Source: CAYLLN01 sp964384375 (GTDB lineage Bacteria; Planctomycetota; Planctomycetia; Pirellulales; Pirellulaceae). From it: a stretch of DNA of 64,000 bases. The notes under the pieces were generated by a model. That model saw nothing but the letters and a program-made list of their open reading frames with translations, did no database searches and had not been told where the DNA came from. Shown piece by piece: positions 26,756 through 35,551 of this stretch (within the stretch, counting starts at the first letter, position 1; each line of letters begins with the position of its first letter). The stretch covers positions 17,318-81,317 of the forward strand of contig CAYLLN010000026.1 of assembly GCA_964384375.1 (NCBI GenBank). The letters are read 5' to 3'. A program made the translations under genes and the position numbers.

Positions 26756-27607
26756 ATGTACTCGTTCGTTGTCGTTTTATGTTTGATCGGCCAGGCCGAT
26801 GCTCGCGAGAGGAGCACTCGGGAGGGCGCTCTTGCCGAGCCGGCCGGCGGTCCGCTTGAATATCTCCGCGGCCACTACCGCGAAGACGCGGAGAAATACG
26901 CCTTCCACGCCGATGCGGATCGCAAGATCGAACTCAAGCTCATCGAGAAACCGATCATGCGCTGGTCGAGCGACGACGACTGGTCGGGGGACGTGTTCCT
27001 CTGGGCACACGACGGTCGTCCCGGTGTCGTCGGCTGCTTGCTCTCCGGTCCTAGCGGTGAAACGAATCGGATCGCCTTTCATGAGTTTCACCTACTGGCG
27101 GAAAAACCAATTGCACCAGCGGAACTCAAGACGCACAAACAGTGGCAGCCGGAGGATGGGCTGTCGCGAATTGCCATCGAAGGAGCACCCGCTCCCGCGG
27201 AAACCGCGACCGGTCGCCTCACGCAGATGCGGCAATTGGCCCGCGAATTCACGGCGCACATGAAAGCTGACAGCGACTGGGAACTGCGCCTTTTGCCTCA
27301 GCCGCTCTATCGCTACGGCGAATCGAAGGAGGGGGAGAAGGCGAGCGTCGTCGATGGCGCACTCTTCACCTGGGTGTGGACGAAGGGGACCGATCCCGAA
27401 GTCATCCTATTACTCGAATGCCGGCGCACCAACGAAGGGATGGCGTGGCACTTCGCACCGGTCCGCTTCTCGAACCGTCCGGTCTGGCTCACTCGCGACG
27501 GCAAGGAAGTGTGGCGAGTGGAAAGCCACAGCGAACCCGCAGGCGGAGTGACGAGCGACGTCTATACGACTGCGTATGCCCGCACATTTCCCAAGGATAA
27601 TCCGTAG
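26756..27607 (+). CDS. TDPE-family secreted protein, copy 4
   Basis: 283 residues, starting 3 bases after the previous stop. The signal is short (M-Y-S-F-V-V-V-L-C-L-I, cleavage around A-D-A-R). N-half: K-P-I-M-R-W-S-S, G-D-V-F-L-W, G-R-P-G-V-V-G. Middle: R-L-T-Q-M-R-Q-L-A-R-E-F. C-half: Q-P-L-Y-R-Y-G, V-D-G-A-L-F-T-W, G-T-D-P-E-V-I-L-L-L-E, then K-E-V-W. The stop codon is directly joined to a hairpin repeat at 27608. Confidence 0.85.
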   Translation: MYSFVVVLCLIGQADARERSTREGALAEPAGGPLEYLRGHYREDAEKYAFHADADRKIELKLIEKPIMRWSSDDDWSGDVFLWAHDGRPGVVGCLLSGPSGETNRIAFHEFHLLAEKPIAPAELKTHKQWQPEDGLSRIAIEGAPAPAETATGRLTQMRQLAREFTAHMKADSDWELRLLPQPLYRYGESKEGEKASVVDGALFTWVWTKGTDPEVILLLECRRTNEGMAWHFAPVRFSNRPVWLTRDGKEVWRVESHSEPAGGVTSDVYTTAYARTFPKDNP

Positions 27608-27626
27608 CGCAGGCCTTCCGCCTGCG
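27608..27626 (+). repeat. Hairpin repeat between TDPE copy 4 and the vWA gene
   Basis: CGCAGGC (27608-27614) and GCCTGCG (27620-27626) form a perfect 7-bp stem with a CTTCC loop. No T run follows and the next gene starts 10 bases later, so it is not a terminator. It resembles the GGCAGGC-TTCCA-GCCTGCC unit at 55452. Confidence 0.5.
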
Positions 27627-27636
27627 ACCCAAAGAT

Positions 27637-30288
27637 ATGCTCCTGGCCGATTCCATCACCCAGTTCCTTCCGCCGCTGACCCCCGGTCAAGCGCTCGCGC
27701 TGGCTGCTGCCGCGGCTGGAGTGACACTCCTGGCCAGTTGGCTGCTCGGGCCGCCAAACCCCGTTGCGCGGCACTGGGGCTTGGCGAGCTTGCGGGCAAC
27801 AATCATCGGCCTCGTGGTGCTTGTGCTAGCCAATCCAGTGATGGTCGATGAACTTCCTGGACCGGTAAAGCGGCCGGAAGTGTTCTACTTGCTCGATGCT
27901 TCGGCCAGCATGCAGATGGGGAATCCCCGCTCGCGCTGGGACGAATCGCTGGCGATGATTCGGGCTGCCGACCAACAAGCGGGCGATTCCCCCGCCGTGG
28001 TCAAGCCGTTTCGCTTCGGTCAGCGCTTGGCAGCGATCGACCAGCCACAGCAAGTGGGAATCGGTTCGGCTGCCGCTCCGGCGCTCAAGGTCACCGCCGC
28101 ATCGGCCAACGCCTCCGAAGGAGCGGGCAAGAATAAGCGACCGATCCAGCCGCTCGATGGCGACACTCGCCTGCAATCGGCACTGCGACAGATCAGCAGT
28201 CGCTTCAGCCGCGTGCCGCCGCAGGGAATCGTCGTCTTTTCGGACGGCCGCGTGCATGACGAAACGGGCCTGGAGCAAATCGCGGCCGGCTTTGCGAAAC
28301 TGAAAGTGCCGATTCACGTCGTTCCGGTTGGCGACACAGCCCGGGGTGGCGACGTGGCGATCGCCGCAGTGGTCGCGCCGCCTCGCGTCCGCAAATTCAC
28401 AGAGGTCGAGGTGCAGGTCTTCGTCCGCAGCTTCGGCTACGAGGGGAAGCGAAGCGAGGTGCAGTTGCTCGAAATCGACCAGAACAAGGAAACACGCAAG
28501 CTCGCCAGCATGCCCATCACACTGCAATCGGGGTATCAGTCGGTCAGCCTGCTCTTTCGCACCGATCTGGCGACGCGGAAGCTGCGGGTCGCTATTCCGG
28601 CGCTCGCGGATGAAGTCTCGGACAAGAACAACCGGCTCGACACGGAGATGCAGATCGACCGGACGAAGATTCGCGTCCTCTACGTCGAAGGGAGTTCGCA
28701 GCCGGTGCAGCAGATGCGAGTTGGCGACCGCTATCAGTTCCGGGGACCATTCAGCGACTTGAAGCAGGCCCTGACCGAGGACGAGGACATCGAATGCGTC
28801 GTGCTCGCAGCGCCGGGTGGAGTTGGACCCTTGAGCCGCATTGCGGAGTATGCCCAGGTGGATGGCGTTCGCGGCTTTCCGACGACTGTTGCGGAGCTTG
28901 CCGCGTTTGATGCGATCATTCTGAGCGACATTGCGGCTGAGGCGTTTACGGAAAAACAACTGCAATGGATCGACGAGTGGATCGGCCAGCGTGGCGGCGG
29001 GTTGTGCATGGTCGGCGGCGAGCACAGCTTCGCCTCCGGCGGCTGGGACCAGACGCCGCTGGCCGCGATGCTGCCGGTCGAGATGCTGCCTGGCGGAGCC
29101 GATTGGGTTCCCGGCGAGTCGATTCAGGTCGCGGCCGAACTGCCGCCGACACCGCATCCACTTTGGAACCTGGTTGCCGACGAAAAGCAGAACCGCTCGA
29201 TCGCGGCTGGCTTTCCACAGGTGATCGGCGTCAATCGGTGGGCCGGAGCGCGGCCGAACCTGACGACGGTGCTTGCGACAACGAGCGTCGCCGGGGTTCC
29301 CGTAGCGGCGACTCCAACAGTTGAACCGTTTTCGCTCCGCAGCATCGCCAATGTGTTTCAAGGGATCAATCCGCCGGCTCCAAAAGCGGCAGCCACGCCC
29401 GCCACAGCTGGAGATCCGAGCAAGATGCCGGCGATTGTCGCCGGCCGCTACGGCCGCGGACGGACGCTGGCCCTGGCGATTCCGATCACCTCGCCCAGCG
29501 CCGACGAGCTCGTGCAGAAATGGGGCATCAGCGACAACCGCTACTACGGCAAATTCGCCCGCAACCTCGTCTATTGGCTCACGGAGACGTCGGCGATTGG
29601 CCGCCGCCGCCTCGTTGCCTCGGCCGACAAGCGGTTCTATCGCCCTGGCGAAACGATCACCGTGCAGGCGGCGACGTATGACGAAAGCGCCGCTCCGACG
29701 CGGAACTATCGCGTGACCGCGATGGTCGAGCCGCAAGATGCCGGCTCATCGGACAACGACTCCGACAACTCGCCGCTGAAGTGGCCCGTGGGCCGCCCTC
29801 GCGAGAGCGGCGAATCGGGCCAGTACATCATCTGGGGCGAAGAGTTCGAGCTGCCGCTCGGTTCGCCAACGGCTGGTGGAGGATCTGTCAGTGGAAAAGA
29901 CGTGCCACTGCATTCGCTGCCGGTGCAATTGGCCGATTCGCTTTCCAGCGGCACATCGAGCCAGTCGATGCGGATCGAGCTGACCGCCTGGGAAGACCAG
30001 ACGCAGGTCGATAGCACGTCGCTCGACATTCAGGTGCTGCACGATCCGTTCGAGCAGCAGAACCCGTTTCCAAATCACGATCTGCTCAAACGCGTGGCCT
30101 CGGCCTCGGGTGGCAAGCTGATCCAAACGCCAGATGAACTGGCCCACGTGCTTAAGGACGTGCCCGTCAGTGTCGGCCCGCCGATCGTGAAGCGCTCGCC
30201 CCTTTGGAGCGGCTGGTGGATGTGGGGGCTGATCGTGGGTCTGCTCACCATCGAATGGTGCTGGCGACGCAGGTTGGGGTTGGCATAG
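27637..30288 (+). CDS. Membrane protein with vWA and glutamine amidotransferase-like domains
   Basis: 883 residues. Two N-terminal helices (about 18-40 and 48-66) precede a vWA domain with MIDAS D-A-S-A-S-M near residue 85 and V-V-F-S-D-G-R near 205. Residues about 390-560 resemble a class I glutamine amidotransferase-like fold (F-D-A-I-I-L-S-D, then G-G-G-L-C-M-V-G-G-E-H-S-F) in which a Cys-His-Glu triad is not evident. A C-terminal Trp-rich helix (about 858-875) reinserts in the membrane. It is the usual last component of the MoxR-DUF58-BatA set in planctomycetes and probably faces the periplasm. Confidence 0.8.
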   Translation: MLLADSITQFLPPLTPGQALALAAAAAGVTLLASWLLGPPNPVARHWGLASLRATIIGLVVLVLANPVMVDELPGPVKRPEVFYLLDASASMQMGNPRSRWDESLAMIRAADQQAGDSPAVVKPFRFGQRLAAIDQPQQVGIGSAAAPALKVTAASANASEGAGKNKRPIQPLDGDTRLQSALRQISSRFSRVPPQGIVVFSDGRVHDETGLEQIAAGFAKLKVPIHVVPVGDTARGGDVAIAAVVAPPRVRKFTEVEVQVFVRSFGYEGKRSEVQLLEIDQNKETRKLASMPITLQSGYQSVSLLFRTDLATRKLRVAIPALADEVSDKNNRLDTEMQIDRTKIRVLYVEGSSQPVQQMRVGDRYQFRGPFSDLKQALTEDEDIECVVLAAPGGVGPLSRIAEYAQVDGVRGFPTTVAELAAFDAIILSDIAAEAFTEKQLQWIDEWIGQRGGGLCMVGGEHSFASGGWDQTPLAAMLPVEMLPGGADWVPGESIQVAAELPPTPHPLWNLVADEKQNRSIAAGFPQVIGVNRWAGARPNLTTVLATTSVAGVPVAATPTVEPFSLRSIANVFQGINPPAPKAAATPATAGDPSKMPAIVAGRYGRGRTLALAIPITSPSADELVQKWGISDNRYYGKFARNLVYWLTETSAIGRRRLVASADKRFYRPGETITVQAATYDESAAPTRNYRVTAMVEPQDAGSSDNDSDNSPLKWPVGRPRESGESGQYIIWGEEFELPLGSPTAGGGSVSGKDVPLHSLPVQLADSLSSGTSSQSMRIELTAWEDQTQVDSTSLDIQVLHDPFEQQNPFPNHDLLKRVASASGGKLIQTPDELAHVLKDVPVSVGPPIVKRSPLWSGWWMWGLIVGLLTIEWCWRRRLGLA

Positions 30289-30305
30289 TTCGGAAAGGAC
30301 AAACC

Positions 30306-31166
30306 ATGAAACTTCAACGGAGCTTGTTCTGGATCGCGTCGCTAACGACGCTCTGGATTACGGTTGCCGCAATAGCCCAAGAGACTGTACCACCCGCGGA
30401 AGAATCCCAGCCGTCTGACCAGCAAGCCCGCCTTCGCGCCGCCGAAGAGCACATGACGAGAGTCGACGTGGAACTGGGTCGCAAAGACGTGAAGCGAATT
30501 GAGCGGCCCCTGCTTATTTTTGGCGATTCGGCCCGCGACAACGGCGACGGCACACTCTGGGCCTGGGGCGAAGGTGGCCGGCCGCTTGTCGCGATCGAGT
30601 CGTACTTCAACACCAAGACTGGCGGACAGCGGATCAACGCGATCACGCTCATCAGCAACGATCTGGTAGTCGCCAAAACGCCGACCGCGTCCAGCACCCT
30701 CTGGCAGCCAAAGCAGGCACAGATCAAGCCGGTTCCCTTCCCGGACGCGTCGCCGCCCGATGCAAAGCAAACCGTCCGCACGCGGCAGCTCAAGGAATTG
30801 GCCCGGCGGATCGCGGCTCACGAATTTTGGGACCCCGACAATTCCCGCTATGAGCTGCGTCTCCTTGTGCAGCCGGTGCATCGGTATTCCGATCCAGAAG
30901 CGCAGATTCAGGACGGGGCGATCTTCGTGTTGGCCCACGGGACGAACCCTGAGGTGCTGGTCCTGATCGAGGCGCTGGGCGAATCGATCGACAGGGCCCG
31001 CTGGCACTATAGCTTCGCCCGCTGCGGCAGTGCGGAGATGCACGTGGCGATCGACGGCAAGGAAGTTTGGACCGTCGGCCGCACACCTGGCGTCGTCGGC
31101 AAGCCGACCGATCCGTATTGGCTGTTTGTGTCTTCGCCGGAACGCCCACTGGAGCCGAAAGAATAA
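30306..31166 (+). CDS. TDPE-family secreted protein, copy 5
   Basis: 286 residues; ATG 30306 follows GGAAAGGA and gives a signal peptide ending near A-I-A-Q. Longer in-frame upstream starts would overlap the previous gene and are rejected. N-half: R-P-L-L-I-F-G-D (the aromatic W is lost), G-G-R-P-L-V-A. Middle: Q-L-K-E-L-A-R-R. C-half: Q-P-V-H-R-Y-S-D-P, Q-D-G-A-I-F-V-L, G-T-N-P-E-V-L-V-L-I-E-A (Asp to Asn), K-E-V-W. It is the last gene of the long operon, 12 bases before the blaI promoter. Confidence 0.85.
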   Translation: MKLQRSLFWIASLTTLWITVAAIAQETVPPAEESQPSDQQARLRAAEEHMTRVDVELGRKDVKRIERPLLIFGDSARDNGDGTLWAWGEGGRPLVAIESYFNTKTGGQRINAITLISNDLVVAKTPTASSTLWQPKQAQIKPVPFPDASPPDAKQTVRTRQLKELARRIAAHEFWDPDNSRYELRLLVQPVHRYSDPEAQIQDGAIFVLAHGTNPEVLVLIEALGESIDRARWHYSFARCGSAEMHVAIDGKEVWTVGRTPGVVGKPTDPYWLFVSSPERPLEPKE

Positions 31167-31177
31167 TGACCGAAGGC

Positions 31178-31206
31178 TTGCATTCCAGACAGATTGTCTT
31201 TATCAT
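31178..31206 (+). promoter_or_regulatory. blaI promoter with embedded operator
   Basis: TTGCAT (31178-31183) and TATCAT (31201-31206) are 17 bases apart. Within the spacer is AGAC-AGATT-GTCT (31187-31199), the same AGAC-N5-GTCT layout as at 12356-12368. Transcription would begin near 31213 and the ribosome site AGGAAAGG is at 31222-31229. It implies autoregulation by BlaI. Confidence 0.7.
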
Positions 31207-31237
31207 GCCGCCTTGAGCACACAGGAAAGGCTCTCGC

Positions 31238-31642
31238 ATGCCCCGTATTCCGCAAGACGTTACCGACGCCGAACTCGCGATTCTGGAGTTGCTCTGGGAT
31301 CAGGGGCCGACCAGCGTCCGCCATCTGGCGGAACAGCTTTATCAAAAATCGTCCGCTTCTCAGCATGCCACCGTGCAAAAGCTGCTAGAGCGGCTGGAGG
31401 CGAAGGGGTGCGTTCGCCGCGACCGCGGCACGTGGCCGCATACGTTCGCCGCTGCCATCGAACGGAGCGACCTGATTGGCCGGCAACTGCAGCAAACGGC
31501 CGACAAGCTCGCGGGCGGGTCGTTGCAGCCGCTGCTGACGCATTTGGTGAAAACCGGGCGGCTCTCCGCCGAGGATCGGCAGTCGCTCCGGTCGCTTTTG
31601 GACGAATTGACTCAGGAAGGGAAGAAACCGGCCAAGAAATAG
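31238..31642 (+). CDS. BlaI/MecI-family transcriptional repressor
   Basis: A 134-residue winged-helix repressor: V-T-D-A-E-L-A-I-L-E-L-L-W near residue 8, the recognition region A-T-V-Q-K-L-L-E-R-L-E-A-K-G, and a C-terminal dimerisation segment. Family members bind short inverted repeats over promoters and are removed when a BlaR1/MecR1 M56 protease signals. The M56 gene follows 74 bases downstream. The likely operators are the AGAC-N5-GTCT sites at its own promoter and at 12353-12371. The signal is unlikely to be beta-lactam because no sensor or beta-lactamase is present. Confidence 0.92.
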   Translation: MPRIPQDVTDAELAILELLWDQGPTSVRHLAEQLYQKSSASQHATVQKLLERLEAKGCVRRDRGTWPHTFAAAIERSDLIGRQLQQTADKLAGGSLQPLLTHLVKTGRLSAEDRQSLRSLLDELTQEGKKPAKK

Positions 31643-31716
31643 AGAGCCGTGGCGAATTAACAACCGTCATATTCTGGCACAAACTGTCCCGGCAAGTTCG
31701 CGACCGGAGAACCGCC

Positions 31717-33807
31717 ATGAGCTGGCTTCTGATCGTTGGCCTGAAAAACGCGATCATCGTGGTGCCGCTGGCGGTTGCGGCCTTGGCAGCAGGACGAGGC
31801 TTCCGCCGCCCGGCACTGGCCCACGTGCTCTGGATGCTGGTGCTCGTCAAGCTGCTCACGCCCCCGCTGGTCGATGTGCCGGTTGGTTGGAGCATCGATG
31901 TCGGCCCGTGGATGACACAGCAATCGCCAGCCAGAGTGACTAGCCCCGCCAATCTGTCGCAGAGTGCTGCGACCGCGCCGATAGCGACCGTCATTCACCG
32001 CGCAGCCGATGGGACCCCGCTCGTTCGCCCGTCAGCCTCTTGCCAAGGATTCGAAACGGTTACGTGCGAAGTTCCGGCGGAAGCGCAGATCGCATCGGCG
32101 CCTCCCATTGATAGGAAAGCAGCCGCCGCGCCCTGGCTCACTCTTCCCACACTGAACGTCGATTGGCTCAGCGTGATCGGTTTCGTGTGGCTTACTGGGT
32201 CAATCGTCACCGCGGGACTGATGCTCCGTCGCGGTTGGCTCTTTCACAAATTTCTGCGACTGGCCGCTCGTCGCGACCAGCGCATCGCCAGTCGCGTGCA
32301 ACACCTGGCCTACTCCGTTGGTATGGTCCGGGCTCCCGCGGTTATCGTCGTGGATGGGGTTGTTTCGCCGATGCTGTGGGGCCTTGGGCGGCAAGTGCAG
32401 TTGGTCTTCCCGGCTCGTCTCGCTGAGCGGCTCGGTGCGGCTGAGATTGATTCGCTCCTTCTGCACGAACTGGCGCACTATGCCCGTGGCGATTATTGGG
32501 TGCGGCTCGTTGAGCTGTGTGCCCACGTGGCCTACTGGTGGCATCCTGTCGTCTGGTGGACGCGGCACGAGATCGAAGCGGCTGAAGAGCAGTGCTGCGA
32601 TGCGTGGGTCGTCGAGCATCAATCAGGCACGCCGCTCACGTATGCCGAAGCGTTGCTCACAACGATTGACTTTCTCTGCGAAGCTTCGCAGCCGAAGCAG
32701 CAGCTCGTCGCATCCTTGCCTCCCGCAGCATGCGGCTTGGGCGAAGTGCCGCTGCTTCGTTTGCGACTCACGCAGATCATGCGGGGTGAACTTGGCGGTC
32801 AGCTTCCACGCGTTGTTTGGGTAGGTGTGCTTATCGGCGGGCTTGTCATTTCTCCACTTGAGCCCGCTGTGTTTGCGACCTCAATTCGTGAGCGAATCCC
32901 GGACAACGCCGTTGGCTCAAAACGGCTCATCGGCCGAGCAGCAGCTACGGACAATGACACGATTTCCGGCAGCGAAGAGACGGTCACGTCACTGGAGCGA
33001 GCCCGTCAGTCTGCACCAGCGGATGCCGCTTTGCCAGTCACAGCCGTCGCTGCAGCACCCGCCGCCGCGGATGTTCGCCCGCCGTCGATCATCTTCGCCC
33101 GGGCACAATCCCCCGATGGACGCTATGTGCTCGAGGCGCGGACCAATCACGAGACGACTCTGTCGCATCGCAGACTTCGCCTGGGTCTGATCAATAGCAG
33201 CCCAATCACGTGCGCTTCATTCGCCCCCGATAGCCGCTCGTTTGTCACTGGCCATGCGGATGGCAACGTCCGTTTCTGGGACAGCGAAGCGGGCGGCTTT
33301 CTGAATAAGAAGTTCCAGACGCAGGCGGGCTCGGTCGTGTCGGTCGCCTATTCGCCCACCGGCGAGCAAGTGGCGATTGGCACGAGCGACGGCATGATCA
33401 GCGTGTGGGACCTAGCTGGCGAGTCCGAAATCGCCCGGCTGGAGAATCCAGGTATCGCTGTGAGCTGCGTCCGCTGGTCCCGGAGCGGTGATCGCCTTGC
33501 AGCCGCCCTCGGCAACTGGACGAGCACGAGCGATGCCCGGCTGATCCTTTGGTCTCCCAGCGCCGGCAAGATCGATGCCGAGCAGCCGCTCGCACAGCCC
33601 ATCGGTGCTCTCGATTGGCTGTCAGCGGATGCATTGCTCCTGGCCGACTGGAACGGGACCGCGACCGTTCATCGACTGAATGCTGAATCATCACTTGCAT
33701 CAACCAGTATCGCCAAGGACCTCGTCTCGGCTGCGCATTGGTCCCCCGATTGCCGCCTGATCACGACGTGGCAGGCAGAGGAACTCCTTGCACCTGCCGT
33801 TCGCTAG
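31717..33807 (+). CDS. BlaR1-like M56 metallopeptidase fused to WD40 repeats
   Basis: 696 residues. The start at 31717 begins the first membrane helix; longer upstream frames overlap blaI and are rejected. Helices are at about 5-22, 32-50, 155-173 and 370-387. The M56 zinc motif is L-L-L-H-E-L-A-H-Y-A-R-G-D near residue 250, followed by A-E-E-Q-C-C-D-A-W-V, the third-ligand region. Where BlaR1 has a penicillin-binding sensor, this protein has about four or five WD40-type repeats after the last helix (F-A-P-D-S-R-S-F-V-T-G, V-R-F-W-D-S, I-S-V-W-D-L). It probably senses an extracytoplasmic ligand and inactivates BlaI. The propeller looks incomplete at the C-terminus. Confidence 0.88.
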   Translation: MSWLLIVGLKNAIIVVPLAVAALAAGRGFRRPALAHVLWMLVLVKLLTPPLVDVPVGWSIDVGPWMTQQSPARVTSPANLSQSAATAPIATVIHRAADGTPLVRPSASCQGFETVTCEVPAEAQIASAPPIDRKAAAAPWLTLPTLNVDWLSVIGFVWLTGSIVTAGLMLRRGWLFHKFLRLAARRDQRIASRVQHLAYSVGMVRAPAVIVVDGVVSPMLWGLGRQVQLVFPARLAERLGAAEIDSLLLHELAHYARGDYWVRLVELCAHVAYWWHPVVWWTRHEIEAAEEQCCDAWVVEHQSGTPLTYAEALLTTIDFLCEASQPKQQLVASLPPAACGLGEVPLLRLRLTQIMRGELGGQLPRVVWVGVLIGGLVISPLEPAVFATSIRERIPDNAVGSKRLIGRAAATDNDTISGSEETVTSLERARQSAPADAALPVTAVAAAPAAADVRPPSIIFARAQSPDGRYVLEARTNHETTLSHRRLRLGLINSSPITCASFAPDSRSFVTGHADGNVRFWDSEAGGFLNKKFQTQAGSVVSVAYSPTGEQVAIGTSDGMISVWDLAGESEIARLENPGIAVSCVRWSRSGDRLAAALGNWTSTSDARLILWSPSAGKIDAEQPLAQPIGALDWLSADALLLADWNGTATVHRLNAESSLASTSIAKDLVSAAHWSPDCRLITTWQAEELLAPAVR

Positions 33808-33853
33808 TCCGCGGCGTCAAATCACGGCCCTACCTCCGCCAGGCTCGCATCGC

Positions 33854-34690
33854 ATGGTTCGAATCGCTTGGCCACTTTCGCTTGGGCTTCTAGCCTTGAT
33901 GGCGCACACGATCGCCGCTCAAGACCCAGTGCCGCCGGCTGATTCTGTTCCCATCAACAAGGACCTGATCGACGCGGCCCATAAGCTGACGACCGCCGAG
34001 TCCGAGAAATACACATTCACCGTGGGCGAGAGTGCGACGGCGGCCAAGTTGCACAAAGAGCCGCTGCTGAGATGGTCGAATCCTGCCGCGGGAGAAATTC
34101 ACGGCAACGTGCTCCTCTGGACGATCGATGAGCGCCCTGTTGCCATTGGCTCGCTCTTCAAGTGGTTCTCGCCACACACGCACATGTCGCACGAGTTCCA
34201 CGCACTGGCCGAGGAGCCGGTTCGAGCTTGCTATGGCGAGGGCGAAGTCTGGTCTCCGAAGGAAGCGGGCGTTTCGTTCTCGACTGTCCCCGACGCCCCG
34301 GCCCCTTCCACGACGGTGAATCAACGGCTCTTGCAAATGAAGCGGATGGCAAAGGACTTTACGGCGACGAAAGTGCAGCGCGATGGCGGTCGGCAGGAGC
34401 TCCGCCTCTTGCCGCAGCCGATTTATCGCTATGTCGCCGAAAAGAACGGTGTGCTGGACGGGGCGATCTTCGTGATGGTGGAAGGAACCGACCCCGAGGT
34501 GTTCCTGCTCTTCGAAGCGCGAGGTAAGGCCGACGAAACGCAGTGGATGTTCGCCCCGGCTCGCATGAACAGCACCGGTTTTGAAGTCCGCTATCGCGAC
34601 AAGCCGGCTTGGTCCGTCGAGATCATGCCTTGGAACAACGTGAAGACTCACTCGCAGCCGTACACGACGTTCACATTTACAATGCCCTGA
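33854..34690 (+). CDS. TDPE-family secreted protein, copy 6
   Basis: 278 residues; first of six tandem copies. ATG 33854 gives a signal peptide ending near I-A-A-Q; the earlier in-frame TTG would overlap the M56 gene. N-half: E-P-L-L-R-W-S-N-P, N-V-L-L-W, E-R-P-V-A-I-G-S-L-F, then S-H-E-F-H-A-L-A. Middle: R-L-L-Q-M-K-R-M-A-K-D-F. C-half: Q-P-I-Y-R-Y, L-D-G-A-I-F-V-M, G-T-D-P-E-V-F-L-L-F-E-A-R. The K-E-x-W end motif appears as K-P-A-W. By eye it is close to copy 7. Confidence 0.86.
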   Translation: MVRIAWPLSLGLLALMAHTIAAQDPVPPADSVPINKDLIDAAHKLTTAESEKYTFTVGESATAAKLHKEPLLRWSNPAAGEIHGNVLLWTIDERPVAIGSLFKWFSPHTHMSHEFHALAEEPVRACYGEGEVWSPKEAGVSFSTVPDAPAPSTTVNQRLLQMKRMAKDFTATKVQRDGGRQELRLLPQPIYRYVAEKNGVLDGAIFVMVEGTDPEVFLLFEARGKADETQWMFAPARMNSTGFEVRYRDKPAWSVEIMPWNNVKTHSQPYTTFTFTMP

Positions 34691-34717
34691 CTCGCGGTCA
34701 TTTTTCCGCTCGATTTC

Positions 34718-35551
34718 ATGTCCACCGCCATTTCCGTCGCCGTCCTTCTGCTTGCTGTTCAGCCCGCCGAGGGGGCCGAACAGCAGGACAAGTCGCGGCA
34801 GGAAGAGGTCGCCCGCATCGCGCCTGCCAAGGCAAAGCGACTCGAACTCCGCGTCGGCCAGCGCGAACTGATCGACGCCAAGCTGCATGGCGAACCGCTC
34901 CTGCGCTGGTCGAATCCCACTGCCGGCAGCGTTTATGGCGAAGTTTTCCTCTGGACAGCCAGCGATCGCCCCGCTGCAATCGCGTCGATCTACCGCTGGT
35001 ATCACCCGTTCAAGGATTCGACCGTCGAAATCGTGTCCCTTTCGGAACAGTCCGTCACGGCCGGCGAAGGGGACAAGACCGAATGGCAATCGCCGGCCGG
35101 TGGTGTGCAGTGGCGCTTCATCGACGATTCGCCGCGTCCGGCCGGATCGCGCTCCGCCCGGCTCAGCCAGATGCGGTCGCTCGCCCGCACTTTTAGCGCG
35201 GAGCTATCGGATCGCCGCGGCGGGGAAGAAGTGTCCCGCAAGCTCCGTCTGCTCGAACAACCGGTGTTTCGCTACGGGACGGACGCGGTGGACGGCGCTC
35301 TGTTTGCGTTCGTCGAAACGACCGATCCTGAGGCGTGGCTGCTGCTCGAAGCCGATCTGACGAGCGCAGAGGGAAAGTGGCAGTTCGCCCTGGCCCGTAT
35401 GAACATCGACCAGCTCCGCATCCGGCAGAAAGAGGCCGTCGTCAAGGAGTTTCCCGGCCTGCGGGATGCCTGGTCCGACCGCAAAACTCCCTACGTCATG
35501 TTCAACTTCGATCCCGACAAGCTCTCGATTGCGAAGGAACCCGGCGAATGA
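34718..35551 (+). CDS. TDPE-family secreted protein, copy 7
   Basis: 277 residues with a short signal (hydrophobic residues 5-15). N-half: E-P-L-L-R-W-S-N-P-T-A-G, E-V-F-L-W, D-R-P-A-A-I-A-S-I-Y. Middle: R-L-S-Q-M-R-S-L-A-R-T-F. C-half: Q-P-V-F-R-Y-G, V-D-G-A-L-F-A-F, T-T-D-P-E-A-W-L-L-L-E-A. It lacks the H-E-F-H motif found after the N-half in several copies. Its stop overlaps the next start (ATGA). Confidence 0.86.
   Translation: MSTAISVAVLLLAVQPAEGAEQQDKSRQEEVARIAPAKAKRLELRVGQRELIDAKLHGEPLLRWSNPTAGSVYGEVFLWTASDRPAAIASIYRWYHPFKDSTVEIVSLSEQSVTAGEGDKTEWQSPAGGVQWRFIDDSPRPAGSRSARLSQMRSLARTFSAELSDRRGGEEVSRKLRLLEQPVFRYGTDAVDGALFAFVETTDPEAWLLLEADLTSAEGKWQFALARMNIDQLRIRQKEAVVKEFPGLRDAWSDRKTPYVMFNFDPDKLSIAKEPGE

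Noticed and set aside
31030..31716. N-terminal extension of the M56 protein
   Set aside because: The upstream frame overlaps blaI and TDPE copy 5 and lacks family similarity; ATG 31717 starts the first membrane helix.
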